A DNA stretch of 64,000 bases from Cohnella sp. SGD-V74. Its GTDB lineage: Bacteria > Bacillota > Bacilli > Paenibacillales > Paenibacillaceae. Under the pieces are notes generated by a model, which saw only the letters and a program-made list of their open reading frames with translations, searched no databases and was not told the origin of the DNA. The translations under genes and the position numbers were made by a program. Positions within the stretch are counted from its first letter, which is position 1; each line of letters starts with the position of its first letter. The DNA lies in NCBI RefSeq assembly GCF_003001675.1, contig NZ_PVYW01000029.1:1-64000 (forward strand). The letters are read 5' to 3'. Positions 57,330 to 64,000 of this stretch are shown piece by piece.

Positions 57330-58121
57330 TTATCCCTCTTTTCTTGTCGGGACTTGCTTCTCCTCCATTGTATCAGCGAATGGGCGACTTTCCCATTGTC
57401 GAAGCAAAGCGGCAAGCTCCTCCCACGTCACCTTGCGGTCGGGGTGAGGCGTCGGGACGGGCAGCAGCTGCCGGTGCTGCAGCCATTTCATCTGCTCGCT
57501 GACGAAGGACGACCAGTCGACCGTTCCGGCTTTCCGCGCGGCCGAACGGACGGAAGACGTCGGCTCCTGACGGTACACCGGCAGCTTGGGAGGAACACCT
57601 CTGCCGTCCCATTCCAGGACGCCGCGCCACATCGCCACCACATAGCAGCCATAGCCGGAATTGCCGTAATGCGACCACTTGCCGCTCAGATCCTCCCAGC
57701 AAGGGGCCTTGCCTCTCCAGCCGGAGCGCTCGATGTGAACGATGTGCCGATCGTCCGCCAGCTTCGTCTCGCCCGGAAGCGGCAGCGCGCTTGCCAGTGT
57801 ATACAGCATCTGAATGCGGCTCTCGATCGCGGCTTCGTCGACCCACTGCGCTCTCACCTGCGGCGCCCAGTCCGGACCGGACAGCTCCGCGGTCCACCAT
57901 CTCGTATCGTACGCAGCCTGGCAGTACGCGACGTCTCCGCGAATCCCGTATTGGCGGCCGAGACGAATGTAGACCTCCGCCACATCCGGCGCCTGTGGAT
58001 TTCTCCTTCTTGTATAGGCGAGCAACCGCTCCGCAGAACAGCACGGCTCTCCCGACAAACTCAGCTTGCCCGTCGGCTCCAGCTCGGGATGACTCCGAAA
58101 TACCGCATCCAGCTTCTCCAT
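57330..58121 (-). CDS. GH73-like (glucosaminidase-fold) protein with altered catalytic residue
   Basis: A 263-residue protein. Residues of about 30-110 resemble the first half of GH73 N-acetylglucosaminidases: AYTRRRNPQAPDVAEVYIRLG, YGIRGDVAYCQAAYDTRWW. The catalytic Glu of QAxxETG/Y is Asp here. No signal peptide or wall-binding repeat is present; the rest (YGNSGYGCYVVAMWRGVLEWD) is less familiar. The start at 58121 has GGAGGG eight bases upstream; 58172 has none. Two bases separate it from the downstream SDR gene. Confidence 0.65.
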   Translation of the reverse strand: MEKLDAVFRSHPELEPTGKLSLSGEPCCSAERLLAYTRRRNPQAPDVAEVYIRLGRQYGIRGDVAYCQAAYDTRWWTAELSGPDWAPQVRAQWVDEAAIESRIQMLYTLASALPLPGETKLADDRHIVHIERSGWRGKAPCWEDLSGKWSHYGNSGYGCYVVAMWRGVLEWDGRGVPPKLPVYRQEPTSSVRSAARKAGTVDWSSFVSEQMKWLQHRQLLPVPTPHPDRKVTWEELAALLRQWESRPFADTMEEKQVPTRKEG

Positions 58122-58232
58122 CCGAGACGCCCTCCTCAGTGCTCGGACGGTTTGTCCGAGTTGTTCACTCATCTATATTCGGGAACGTCAAGGATTTGAA
58201 CTTATTTGCCAACCTGATACAATTATATTCAG

Positions 58233-58308
58233 TTATTCACATCGTTATAAACACATTCTGTGCATAACTCTGTGGGTAACTGGCTATTTATCCACAGACT
58301 TGTGCACA
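58233..58308. promoter_or_regulatory. Cluster of DnaA-box matches
   Basis: TTATTCACA (58233-58241), TGTGCATAA = TTATGCACA reversed (58259-58267), TGTGGGTAA = TTACCCACA reversed (58271-58279), TTATCCACA perfect (58288-58296) and TTGTGCACA (58300-58308). Five matches to TTATNCACA with at most one mismatch in 76 bases. No dnaA gene is present, so this is not the standard oriC; it may bind DnaA to regulate replication or tadA. Confidence 0.6.
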
Positions 58309-58352
58309 GTATGTTAACATCGAATGCACGTTCGTGGAGTAAGGGGACTGTT

Positions 58353-58817
58353 ATGAGTTTAATCGAAGAAGATGAACGTTGGATGAGGGAAGCAATTGCG
58401 CAGGCCAAGTATGCCGAATCGTTAGGGGAAGTTCCGATCGGCGCCGTCGTCGTTCGGGACGGCGTTATCGTGGGCGCGGGATACAATTTGAGGGAGCGCG
58501 ATCGCGACCCGACCGCTCATGCGGAGATGATCGCCATTCGGCAAGCCAGCGAACGCCTCCAAGCCTGGCGGCTGCTGGGCTGTACTTTGTACGTCACGCT
58601 CGAGCCTTGTCCAATGTGCGCGGGCGCGATTCTGCAATCCCGCATCGAGCGAGTCGTGTACGGAACGACCGATCCGAAGGCCGGATGCGTAGGCACGCTG
58701 ATGGATCTGCTGCAAGATTCCCGCTTTAATCACGCATCGCCTTGGACGTCAGGAGTGCTTCAAGCTGAATGTTCGGCTCTGCTTACCGACTTCTTCCGCA
58801 GGCTGCGAAGCCGATAA
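58353..58817 (+). CDS. tadA: tRNA adenosine(34) deaminase
   Basis: A 154-residue deaminase making inosine at the wobble position of tRNA-Arg. Zinc motif: HAEMIAI with catalytic Glu, and PCPMCAGAI. GEVPIGAVVV at the N terminus. The ATG at 58353 with AGGGGA upstream is preferred to a frame starting 93 bases earlier inside the DnaA-box cluster. The 3' end overlaps the convergent Spo0E-like gene by 69 bases. Confidence 0.96.
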   Translation: MSLIEEDERWMREAIAQAKYAESLGEVPIGAVVVRDGVIVGAGYNLRERDRDPTAHAEMIAIRQASERLQAWRLLGCTLYVTLEPCPMCAGAILQSRIERVVYGTTDPKAGCVGTLMDLLQDSRFNHASPWTSGVLQAECSALLTDFFRRLRSR

Positions 58818-59027
58818 TACGGATACCGGGCAGACGCTGTTCAACTTCCGGAGCTGGGATTCCTCCTTGCGAAGGCGCTGCAGTTGAACGATTAACCGGT
58901 CGGCCTCCTCGCTGACCGCCACGATCTCCGGGTCGGTCAGATTGCCGAGGTCGTCCGCCATTTCGCACAATCGACTCTGCAGTTGTTGGAGGCGAGTGAT
59001 TAATTCGGTTGTCTCCAAGGTCGTCAT
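58749..59027 (-). CDS. Spo0E-like aspartyl-phosphate phosphatase
   Basis: A 92-residue protein. Residues 8-50 fit the Spo0E helical hairpin: LITRLQQLQSRLCEMADDLG, LTDPEIVAVSEEADRLIVQLQ, with SEEAD in place of SQELD. Spo0E proteins dephosphorylate Spo0A-P and delay sporulation. AAAGGAG lies seven bases before the ATG. The C-terminal 23 codons lie opposite the end of tadA, an unusually long convergent overlap, and give the protein a longer tail than usual. Confidence 0.7.
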   Translation of the reverse strand: MTTLETTELITRLQQLQSRLCEMADDLGNLTDPEIVAVSEEADRLIVQLQRLRKEESQLRKLNSVCPVSVLSASQPAEEVGKQSRTFSLKHS

Positions 59028-59046
59028 CTGACCGCTCCTTTCCTCC

Positions 59047-59072
59047 TAGGGCGTGTATGCATACACGCCCTA
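59047..59072. repeat. 26-bp perfect palindrome shared with the IS end at 39190
   Basis: TAGGGCGTGTATG joined to CATACACGCCCTA. Half of it is the terminal sequence of the IS fragment at 39190-39208. Two abutting ends without internal sequence could be a deletion product or an IS target/footprint. Confidence 0.6.
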
Positions 59073-59282
59073 ACGGGTCGACCGTAGAAATTTGTCACAC
59101 TCCGTCATTGAACGGTAGGATAATCGAACTATTCTCATTATAGGACAAAATTATCCAGTTATTTGTAGAATGCTGTCGAGATTTAACGCATAATTTCAAA
59201 GAATTTTCCGACAAACTCAGGAAATTGGAACTAGTTCCCAAGGAGCTTATTCTTCTCTTCCGCATAGAAAGGAGCACTGCCG

Positions 59283-59966
59283 TTGAGCCTTCGCATCCTG
59301 CTCGTCGAAGACGACGATTCCTTGCACCGCGGCATTCAGTTCACCTTGCAGCAAGAAGGCTTCGAGGTCATCGGCGCGCGCAGCCTGGACGAGGCGCGGA
59401 GCGCCCTCGGCAGCCATGAGGTCCATCTGCTCCTGCTGGACGTGCAGCTTCCCGACGGCAACGGCTTCGACTTCTGCGAGCAGGTCCGGCGGGAGCGCGA
59501 CGTCCCGATTATTTTCCTGACCGCAAGCGACCAGGAGTTCGATATCGTTCGCGGCTTGGACATCGGCGGCGACGATTATATTACGAAGCCGTTCCGCCTG
59601 CGCGAGTTCCTCTCGCGCATCCAGGCCGTGCTTCGCCGCAGAGGCCCTTCCGGACGGACGGAGGATACGCTTGCCGCCGGTCCTCTGACGCTTCACGTCG
59701 GCGAGATGCGGCTGGAGAAGCACGGGCGTGATATCCCGCTAAGCGTGACGGAATTCCGCTTAATGCTGCTGTTCATGACGCATCCCCGGGCCGTGCTGTC
59801 CAGAGACCAGATTATTCGTCACGTATGGCCGGACGGCGCAGAAGTGCTCGACGACAATACGGTGGCGGTGAACGTGCGCAGGCTGCGGGAAAAGGTCGAG
59901 GAAGACCCCCAGAACCCCCAATATCTCGTCACCGTCCGAGGAGCCGGATATCGATGGAACGTCTAG
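59283..59966 (+). CDS. OmpR family response regulator
   Basis: A 227-residue regulator: receiver with phospho-acceptor Asp53 in LLLLDVQLPDG and Lys in ITKPFRL; winged helix at 130-225 (LSVTEFRLMLLFM, YLVTVRGAGYRW). The start is TTG at 59283, eight bases after AAAGGAG. It overlaps the kinase gene by 13 bases, and an ABC transporter follows, as in peptide-antibiotic-sensing modules of Bacillota. Confidence 0.93.
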   Translation: MSLRILLVEDDDSLHRGIQFTLQQEGFEVIGARSLDEARSALGSHEVHLLLLDVQLPDGNGFDFCEQVRRERDVPIIFLTASDQEFDIVRGLDIGGDDYITKPFRLREFLSRIQAVLRRRGPSGRTEDTLAAGPLTLHVGEMRLEKHGRDIPLSVTEFRLMLLFMTHPRAVLSRDQIIRHVWPDGAEVLDDNTVAVNVRRLREKVEEDPQNPQYLVTVRGAGYRWNV

Positions 59967-61264
59967 AGAACGATAAAGTCGAATTCGCTCGTCAGTGGCG
60001 CAATCCTTCGCTTCGGAGGCTTGCTTTTATTTTGTCCTTGCTTCTCGTTCTATTCGTCGTTCTCGCTCTGCTCTACAGCCATCTATCGGCCGAGAGGCTG
60101 AAGAAGGACTGGCTGGACCGGGAAGCCGCGCTGCTGGGCAGCTTGGCCGAAGAGCATCCCGAGCTGGCCGAGAAGTGGCTCAGCCTGCTGACGGCCTCCG
60201 GCTCGGCCTCGCCGGAGACTGCCGAGCAAGGGCTGGAGTGGCTTGAGCGCTATGGAATGAGCGCGAAGACGGATGAGCGCTGGATTCCCGCGCTGGGCGA
60301 ATACCGCAGCCGCACGAACTGGACTCTGCTTCTCGGCGGCGTCTGCTTCGTCGCGCTGGCCGCCGCGCTGCTCTATCGCGAGAACGTCCGCCAATCCCGT
60401 ACTCTGCGTCATCTCGCGATCGCGATGGAGGGCGCGGTGAAACGCAACGAACCGATCGCCAGCCGCATTTACGAGGAAGGCGATCTCGGCCTGCTGGCCA
60501 ACGGAGCTCAGGAGCTGTCCCAGCGGCTTAAGGAAACGATCGAGCAGCTTCATCGGGACAAAGCGTTCCTGAAGGAAACGGTAGCCGACATTTCCCACCA
60601 GTTGAAGACTCCCCTTGCCTCTCTCATGATCTACACCGATCTGCTCCAGGACGGCAAGCTCGACGAAGCTCACGCGGCCGAATTCATCGGGAGATGCCGC
60701 CGCGAGCTCGATCGGATGGAGTGGCTGATCCTGACTCTGCTCAAGCTGGCCCGGCTGGAAGCGAACGCCTTGGAGCTCAACGTCAAGACCGCGCCTCTGG
60801 CCGACACAGTGCGACAGGCAGTCCAATCGGTGAAGAGGTTGGCGGAGGACAAGGGCGTCCGCATCGCGGTCGGGGATTCCGACGCCTCACTCGCCATTCC
60901 CCATGATGCCCACTGGCTTGGCGAAGCATTGTCCAACCTGCTCAAGAACGCCGTCGAGCACAGCCCCGCGGGACGCGACGTCGTCGTGGAGTGGGAGCAG
61001 ACCCATACGTTCACCCACCTTCGCGTGAAGGATCAAGGGCCCGGAATCGATCCCCGGCACTTGCCCCACATCTTCAAGAAGTTTTACCGGACGTCCGGCG
61101 AAGGCAGCGGAGTCGGGCTCGGCCTGCCGCTCGCCCGATCGATCGTCGAGAAGCACGGCGGCGTCTTGTCTGCGACCTCCGGAGCGCCGGGCGGCACCGT
61201 ATTTCACGTCACGCTGCCTCTGCATCCTTTTCCGTCGAAGACGGCGAACCTTACGGAACTGTAA
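59954..61264 (+). CDS. Sensor histidine kinase
   Basis: A 436-residue kinase: helix LAFILSLLLVLFVVLALLY, an extracytoplasmic segment of about 95 residues rich in Leu/Glu, second helix LLLGGVCFVALAAALLY, HisKA with ADISHQLKTPLASL, HATPase (NLLKNAVEHSP, VKDQGPGI, GVGLGLPLARSIV). BceS-type kinases usually have almost no extracellular loop, so this one is not a classical member. The ATG at 59954 lies inside the regulator gene, with AGGAG about ten bases before it. Confidence 0.9.
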   Translation: MERLENDKVEFARQWRNPSLRRLAFILSLLLVLFVVLALLYSHLSAERLKKDWLDREAALLGSLAEEHPELAEKWLSLLTASGSASPETAEQGLEWLERYGMSAKTDERWIPALGEYRSRTNWTLLLGGVCFVALAAALLYRENVRQSRTLRHLAIAMEGAVKRNEPIASRIYEEGDLGLLANGAQELSQRLKETIEQLHRDKAFLKETVADISHQLKTPLASLMIYTDLLQDGKLDEAHAAEFIGRCRRELDRMEWLILTLLKLARLEANALELNVKTAPLADTVRQAVQSVKRLAEDKGVRIAVGDSDASLAIPHDAHWLGEALSNLLKNAVEHSPAGRDVVVEWEQTHTFTHLRVKDQGPGIDPRHLPHIFKKFYRTSGEGSGVGLGLPLARSIVEKHGGVLSATSGAPGGTVFHVTLPLHPFPSKTANLTEL

Positions 61265-61304
61265 GAGAATCCCCCTTCGGCTTGTAAGGAGGCGCCGATA
61301 TACT
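61250..61304 (+). promoter_or_regulatory. Possible response-regulator box and promoter of the ABC operon
   Basis: Inverted repeat CTTAC-N6-GTAAG (61250-61265), resembling TTACA..TGTAA boxes bound by BceR-type regulators, 33 bases before TATACT (61299-61304). A GACCGGG/CCCGGTC hairpin follows in the leader at about 61318-61334. Confidence 0.5.
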
Positions 61305-61367
61305 GGGTTCATAGACGCCCGACCGGGGCCCGGTCGCGCGCGAATCCATCATCGGAGGACTTAAAAC

Positions 61368-62060
61368 ATGAATGTCATTAGCGTAGACGGCTTAAGCAAG
61401 AGCTACGGCAAAGGAACGACTCAGGTCAACGCGCTCCAGGACGTTTCCTTCCAGGTTAACCAGGGGGAATTCGTGGCCGTCGTAGGCGCAAGCGGCTCGG
61501 GCAAGAGCACCTTGCTGCATCTGCTCGGCGGTCTGGACAAGCCCAGCGGCGGTTACGTCCACATCGACGGAGAAAATCTGTACGCGTTCAAGGAGAAAGA
61601 GCGGGCGGTGTTCCGCCGGCGCAAGATCGGATTCATTTTCCAATCATACAATCTCATTCCCGTGCTGAACGTGGAGGAAAATATCCAGCTCCCGCTTCTT
61701 CTCGACCATCGCCAGCCGGACAAAGCCTACATTAACGATCTGATCCGCACGCTGGGCTTGCACGAGAGACGGAAGCATCTGCCTTCCGAGCTGTCCGGAG
61801 GCCAGCAGCAGCGGGTCGCCATCGGCAGAGCGCTCGCCTACCGGCCGGCCATCATCCTTGCGGACGAACCTACCGGCAACCTCGACAGCGCCAACGGACG
61901 GGAAGTTATCGAGCTGCTGAAGCTCTCCGTGCGCCAATATCACCAGACCGTCATCATCATCACCCACGACATGAATATCGCCGCCGAAGCGGACCGCGTT
62001 CTCCACCTTCAAGACGGCAGACTTCAGAGCGACACTCGGAGTCTCGGGAGGGGCGTATGA
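61368..62060 (+). CDS. ABC transporter ATP-binding protein (MacB/Bce type)
   Basis: A 230-residue ATPase: Walker A GASGSGKST, Q-loop, signature LSGGQQQRVAIGRALA, Walker B IILADEPTGNLDS, His in IIITHD. This group works with FtsX-type permeases in mechanotransmission or peptide removal. GGAGG lies upstream of the ATG. Its stop overlaps the permease start (ATGA). Confidence 0.95.
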   Translation: MNVISVDGLSKSYGKGTTQVNALQDVSFQVNQGEFVAVVGASGSGKSTLLHLLGGLDKPSGGYVHIDGENLYAFKEKERAVFRRRKIGFIFQSYNLIPVLNVEENIQLPLLLDHRQPDKAYINDLIRTLGLHERRKHLPSELSGGQQQRVAIGRALAYRPAIILADEPTGNLDSANGREVIELLKLSVRQYHQTVIIITHDMNIAAEADRVLHLQDGRLQSDTRSLGRGV

Positions 62061-64000
62061 GAAGCTACGGCGCGATGGCGGGAAAATATTTGAAGCAGCA
62101 GCGCAAGCGGACGATTCTGACGATCGTCGGCATCGTTCTGTCCGTCGCCCTCATCAGCGCGCTCGGGACGATGGGTCAGACGCTCAAGGACAATCTGATC
62201 CAGAACACGAAGTACCAGGACGGGGCCTTCTACTTCGGCTACGACGAGCCGACCCCCGAACTCTACGACTCCCTGCGCAAGCATGTGCTCGTCGATCAGT
62301 TGGGCTACTACAGGGCCGGGGAACCCCGTCCGTTGGACAACTCGGTCGACGTAACGATAGCTGAAGCGGACGGAGACGCCTTGCAATTGTTCCCGATTCA
62401 TCTGTACAAGGGACGGCTGCCGGCAGCTCCGGACGAGCTTGCGGTTGAGCAGTGGATCTTGGAGCGGCTGCCGGGAAGCCCTGGGCTGAACGGCTCGACG
62501 CAGCTGACCGGACCCGGCGGAGAGCCGCGCGATTACCGTATCGTCGGCATTCTCAACAACGACAAGATCAGTCAAGTCAACGGAGATTCGTTGGCCTTCA
62601 CGCTGGCGGACCCGGCGAACATGCGCATCGACGCGGAAGCGATCCTGCTCCTGACGCTGAAGTCCGGCGTGGATATCAGCGATCAGATCGACGACTTCAC
62701 CAAGCTGAACTCCAGTCTGTTCACGAACAACACCTTGCTCGCCTATATGGGAGAGTCCGGGGACGACAATCTGAACACGGCGCTCGCCGTCATTTTCGGA
62801 ACGTTGATCGGTCTGGTCGTGCTGTCTACGGTCGCCGTCATCTATAACGCCTTCCATATCGCGGTGCTGGAACGCGTCCGCCAGTTCGGCCTGCTCCGCA
62901 CGCTTGGAGCCACACCTGCGCAGATTCGCAATCTGGTGCTGCGGGAAGCGACCGTGCTCTCCACGATCGGCGTTCCCGTCGGCTTGCTGGTCGGATGGTT
63001 CGGATTATGGTGCGCGCTGTGGCTCATGACGCAAGTCGGGTTGAAAATTCTCATGATGGAGACGTTCGAGCTGACGTTCCACTGGTGGATCTTCGCGGGC
63101 AGCTTCGCGATCGGCTATGTTTCCGTCTATCTGGCCGCTTGGCTCCCGGCGCGCAAAGCATCGAGCGTCTCACCGGTCGACGCCGCGAAGGGCGCGGGCG
63201 GCATCGTCCGGGAAACTTATCGGCGAGCGCGGATTCCTTCCCTGCTGAGCCTCGCCGGAGTGGAAGGTCGCATGGCTTCGAACAACATTCGCCGCAACCG
63301 GACGAAGTTCCGGATTACGACTTTCTCGATCGTCATCAGCATTATGCTGTTTATCGTGTTTCACTATTTTACCCAGCAGATGTTGACCATGACGACCACG
63401 ACGAACGAAGCCGATCGAATCGCGTTCGGGCTTACCCGGGCCGCTGTTGCGGACGAGAGCGGGAACGCTCCTGCTCCCGGAGAGCTGATTCCGGACGAGC
63501 TGGTCGAAGAGATCGGCGCGTTGCCCGGAGTAGAGAACGTCTACGGAGTATATCCCAGTATCACCTTTCCTTCGCTCGTTCCGGAAACGAAGCTGAACGG
63601 CGATATTCGCACGGACACTTCCGTGAACTACGAGAAAACGAACGTAGGCGGAGTGGAAAATAATCAGGTGTGGACGAGGATAGTGATTTACGACGAGGCC
63701 GGGCTCCAGCAGGCCGCCAAGTATCTGCATTCGGGAACGACCGATCCCGGTAAGCTGGCGGAGGCCGACAACGTGCTGCTCATTCAGACGATCAAGCCCG
63801 TTCTGAACAACGGCAAGCGGAAGATCATGGACTTGGCGCGGTATAAAGTCGGAGACAAAATTTCCGTCTGGACCAATTCCGGTACTCCCGGGGAAGAGCC
63901 GAACATCCGGGAAGTGACGGTGGCGGGCATTCTGACGGAATCCCCGTTCGATTCTCCTTATCAGGGCAGTATGCTGACGATCATCTCGGCGCAGACGACG
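62057..64000 (+). CDS. ABC transporter permease, FtsX type (partial at window edge)
   Basis: At least 648 codons, open to the edge. N-terminal helix TILTIVGIVLSVALISALG, a periplasmic-type domain, three helices with the FtsX signature (LERVRQFGLLRTLGATPAQI), then a second unit starting SNNIRRNRTKFRITTFSIVISIML and another large extracellular domain. The two-unit architecture matches BceB/VraG/YxdM-type permeases that pair with two-component systems to sense peptide antibiotics. The end of the gene lies outside the window. Confidence 0.9.
   Translation, partial: MRSYGAMAGKYLKQQRKRTILTIVGIVLSVALISALGTMGQTLKDNLIQNTKYQDGAFYFGYDEPTPELYDSLRKHVLVDQLGYYRAGEPRPLDNSVDVTIAEADGDALQLFPIHLYKGRLPAAPDELAVEQWILERLPGSPGLNGSTQLTGPGGEPRDYRIVGILNNDKISQVNGDSLAFTLADPANMRIDAEAILLLTLKSGVDISDQIDDFTKLNSSLFTNNTLLAYMGESGDDNLNTALAVIFGTLIGLVVLSTVAVIYNAFHIAVLERVRQFGLLRTLGATPAQIRNLVLREATVLSTIGVPVGLLVGWFGLWCALWLMTQVGLKILMMETFELTFHWWIFAGSFAIGYVSVYLAAWLPARKASSVSPVDAAKGAGGIVRETYRRARIPSLLSLAGVEGRMASNNIRRNRTKFRITTFSIVISIMLFIVFHYFTQQMLTMTTTTNEADRIAFGLTRAAVADESGNAPAPGELIPDELVEEIGALPGVENVYGVYPSITFPSLVPETKLNGDIRTDTSVNYEKTNVGGVENNQVWTRIVIYDEAGLQQAAKYLHSGTTDPGKLAEADNVLLIQTIKPVLNNGKRKIMDLARYKVGDKISVWTNSGTPGEEPNIREVTVAGILTESPFDSPYQGSMLTIISAQTT

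Noticed and set aside
58142..58160. CTCGGAC/GTCCGAG hairpin before the GH73-like gene
   Set aside because: No T-run follows and it lies in a short leader; not enough to call a terminator or riboswitch.
58233..58308. DnaA-box cluster considered as the chromosomal origin
   Set aside because: No dnaA, dnaN or rpmH genes and no clear DNA unwinding element with DnaA-trios beside it in this window.
1..64000. Search for tRNA, rRNA, T-box and common metabolite riboswitches
   Set aside because: None recognised by eye apart from the GlcT RAT leader and the type I antitoxin RNAs; a covariance-model scan would be decisive.

Overview
The window looks like a chromosomal segment of a spore-forming, motile, Gram-positive bacterium of the Paenibacillaceae (Paenibacillus/Cohnella-like). 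The grounds are strong GGAGG ribosome binding sites with frequent TTG/GTG starts, a GlcT-type antiterminator with its RNA target, a sigma-D-type promoter before motAB, S-layer homology domains, a Spo0E-like protein, many ECF sigma and two-component genes, and GC-rich genes. No rRNA, tRNA or CRISPR array was found.

Layout. 0.2-6.7 kb holds small regulated modules: marR-oxidoreductase-sigma, a GyrI-like protein, and a merR plus two SRPBCC genes behind a textbook 19-bp-spacer MerR promoter. 6.8-11.1 kb carries a transglutaminase-like lipoprotein and an ECF sigma/anti-sigma pair between two related hairpins. 11.1-15.2 kb has tetR-hydrolase and a divergent dehydrogenase / TIM-barrel / gntR cluster that may degrade an acid sugar (possibly D-apionate). 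15.2-20.4 kb is a complete PTS operon, glcT-crr-nagP-ptsH-ptsI, behind a RAT antiterminator/terminator leader. 20.5-30.5 kb contains a REC-SARP regulator with a 7TM-PAS histidine kinase, a large GLUG/DUF5011/SLH surface protein, a BNR-like exported protein, and tetR and lysR modules. 31.2-35.6 kb has a type I toxin with its antisense RNA, an RR-DUF885 peptidase-kinase operon, and a second, orphan copy of the antisense RNA. 35.7-39.1 kb is an ECF sigma operon whose second gene fuses an anti-sigma-like N terminus and a membrane helix to a whole extracellular solute-binding domain, followed by a second solute-binding lipoprotein.

39.2-48.3 kb is an accessory region, visibly more AT-rich in parts. 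It holds an IS remnant, truncated genes, resistance/detoxification-type genes (imine-reductase-like enzyme, SDR, phosphotransferase, GNAT, DJ-1), and repeated copies of the 3' end of the sulfurtransferase gene at 48.3-49.1 kb. A tyrosine-recombinase C-terminal relic and a cluster of GGGGTWCA boxes lie next to that gene. I interpret this as serial site-specific integration at the sulfurtransferase 3' end.

49.4-64 kb returns to core-like content: 2-aminoethylphosphonate degradation (phnX-phnW-deoR), an MFS transporter, motAB, tadA preceded by a cluster of DnaA-box matches, a Spo0E-like gene, and a two-component system with an ABC transporter of the antimicrobial-peptide-sensing type; its permease runs off the right edge.
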